From contig JADJGF010000009.1 of assembly GCA_016708125.1 (NCBI GenBank), positions 1 to 10,028 on the forward strand: a DNA stretch of 10,028 nt, in the 5' to 3' direction. This DNA comes from Ignavibacteriota bacterium. GTDB lineage: Bacteria > Bacteroidota > Ignavibacteria > Ignavibacteriales > Melioribacteraceae. The first letter of the stretch is position 1, and every line of letters begins with the position of its first letter. Positions 9,295 to 10,028 of the stretch are shown here, one piece after another. Below the pieces are notes generated by a model. The model had not been told where the DNA came from. It made no database searches and saw only the letters and a program-made list of their open reading frames with translations. The position numbers were made by a program, and so were the translations under genes.

Positions 9295-10028
9295 TGAAAC
9301 AGACTGCCGATTGGCAATTGTCCAATCCTATATTGTTAGTGTCACCGTTTAGATTGGCACTGGGGCATTTTATATTGTCTTGCAGCACTTTTAGGAACCG
9401 TAAGGAAGAAGGTATTTAAATAAATAATTCATATTGGTCAAATAAACGATTGAAATAATTGCGGATATTTATCATGCAGATAGATTGGCAATATCAGATG
9501 TTTATTCTTGGCTATATGAAATAAATAAAGATCCCAAAATTATTGATAAATCAAAACGGGCAATGGATATTCACATAGCTAGAATCCAAAAGCAGATTTG
9601 AAATTTCAAGATAATGAATATAAACTGAATGGTGGACATGGTGCGATGCTTTTATTTATGGCTCCGCCATCATTTGCTCGTATGTACAAAGTATCAAAAT
9701 GAAATTAAGTATTTAGATTATGCAGATAAACATTGGTGGCTAACTCGATTATTTATATACTAAATCTGACAGTTTATAATTTTAGAGACGATCGCTTTTT
9801 GATAAGAAAACTCGAATGGTAAAAAGTTTTTGGGAGTAGCGGAAATGGCTGGTAATTGCTGGATTAGCGAGAATGCTTACCATTATTCCCGAAACATATC
9901 CTTCAAGAGAAAATATATTCAACAATTTCAAGAAATGGCTGAAAAATTGTTACACTTGCAAAGAGAACATGGATTATGGACAGCAAGTCTACTGGATCCA
10001 GAGGAATTACCATTGGGTGAATCAAGTG
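9294..10028 (+). CDS. GH105 unsaturated rhamnogalacturonyl/glucuronyl hydrolase, 3'-truncated by window edge, frameshifted
   Basis: The product would remove a 4,5-unsaturated uronate from the non-reducing end of oligosaccharides made by a polysaccharide lyase (family knowledge). Landmarks: MKQTADWQLSNP at the start, DWHWG (9352-9366), YHADRLAISDVYSWLYEI from about 9470 with an Asp at 9479-9481, WWTWCDALFMAPPSFARMYK with a probable catalytic Asp at 9645-9647, DKHWWLT near 9727-9747, FRDDRFFDKKTRNGKKVFW near 9780-9832, SSGNGW to 9852, AGLARML and EHGLWTASLLDPEELPLGES at the end. As read, the usual SRGNGW is SSGNGW. About 245 of an expected 370 or so residues are visible. There is no signal peptide at this ATG, and the sequence just upstream looks like the start of the first GH105 helix, so the domain probably continues from the preceding gene. 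Confidence 0.88.

Noticed and set aside
9294..9330. ATG overlapping the preceding stop as a translationally coupled, free-standing GH105 start
   Set aside because: Not excluded, but less favoured: there is no signal peptide, and the preceding frame appears to encode the beginning of the GH105 domain.
1..10028. Programmed frameshifting or stop-codon recoding as the cause of the broken frames
   Set aside because: The shifts occur in both directions, at dozens of unrelated sites, without slippery heptamers or downstream structures, and within conserved motifs. No single recoding rule restores the frames.
1..10028. Genuine pseudogenes from locus decay
   Set aside because: All five genes keep their catalytic motifs nearly intact and end at natural C-termini; decay would leave substitutions and deletions in those motifs and would not hit all genes equally.
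1..10028. CRISPR array, tRNA, rRNA, insertion sequence or attachment site
   Set aside because: I saw no regularly spaced repeats, cloverleaf-like sequence, transposase motif or flanking inverted repeats; nearly the whole window is explained by five enzyme genes or domains.

Overview
The window is an AT-rich stretch in which every recognisable gene lies on the + strand and encodes a carbohydrate-active enzyme. Low GC, exported glycosidases with MKK-type signal peptides, a GH3 enzyme with a PA14 domain, a BNR_4-type propeller protein and a GH105 enzyme packed head to tail suggest a polysaccharide-degradation locus from the Bacteroidota / Ignavibacteriota (FCB) group. No SusC/SusD pair, regulator, rRNA, tRNA or phylogenetic marker is present, so this placement is an inference.

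Layout: (1) 1-3201, a family GH38 alpha-mannosidase whose 5' end lies outside the window; (2) 3297 to about 5927, a secreted GH3 beta-glycosidase (glucosidase/xylosidase type) with a PA14 domain; (3) 5965-7909, a formylglycine-type sulfatase with a twin-arginine signal and a C-terminal discoidin-like domain; (4) 7927-9294, a secreted BNR_4-type beta-propeller protein, possibly a polysaccharide lyase; (5) 9294 to the window end, a GH105 unsaturated uronyl hydrolase cut by the window edge. Items 4 and 5 are probably one fused protein. The gaps are about 95 bp, 37 bp, 17 bp and zero, which fits one operon from GH3 onward, perhaps including GH38.

The most conspicuous property is that all five genes are broken many times by one-base shifts, while the protein sequence is well preserved in alternating frames through to the true C-termini. 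No reading frame in the window exceeds about 125 codons. Many shifts sit in A-runs. This looks like uncorrected single-molecule sequencing error rather than gene decay, so gene limits are given for the reconstructed genes and substitutions at key residues should be read cautiously.

Together the enzymes would desulfate a uronate-containing heteropolysaccharide (sulfatase), possibly cleave it by elimination (BNR_4 protein), remove the resulting unsaturated uronate (GH105), and trim neutral sugars (GH3, GH38). The combination of mannosidase, beta-glycosidase, sulfatase and unsaturated uronyl hydrolase is compatible with a sulfated glucuronomannan, xanthan-like or ulvan-like substrate; the sequence alone does not decide.
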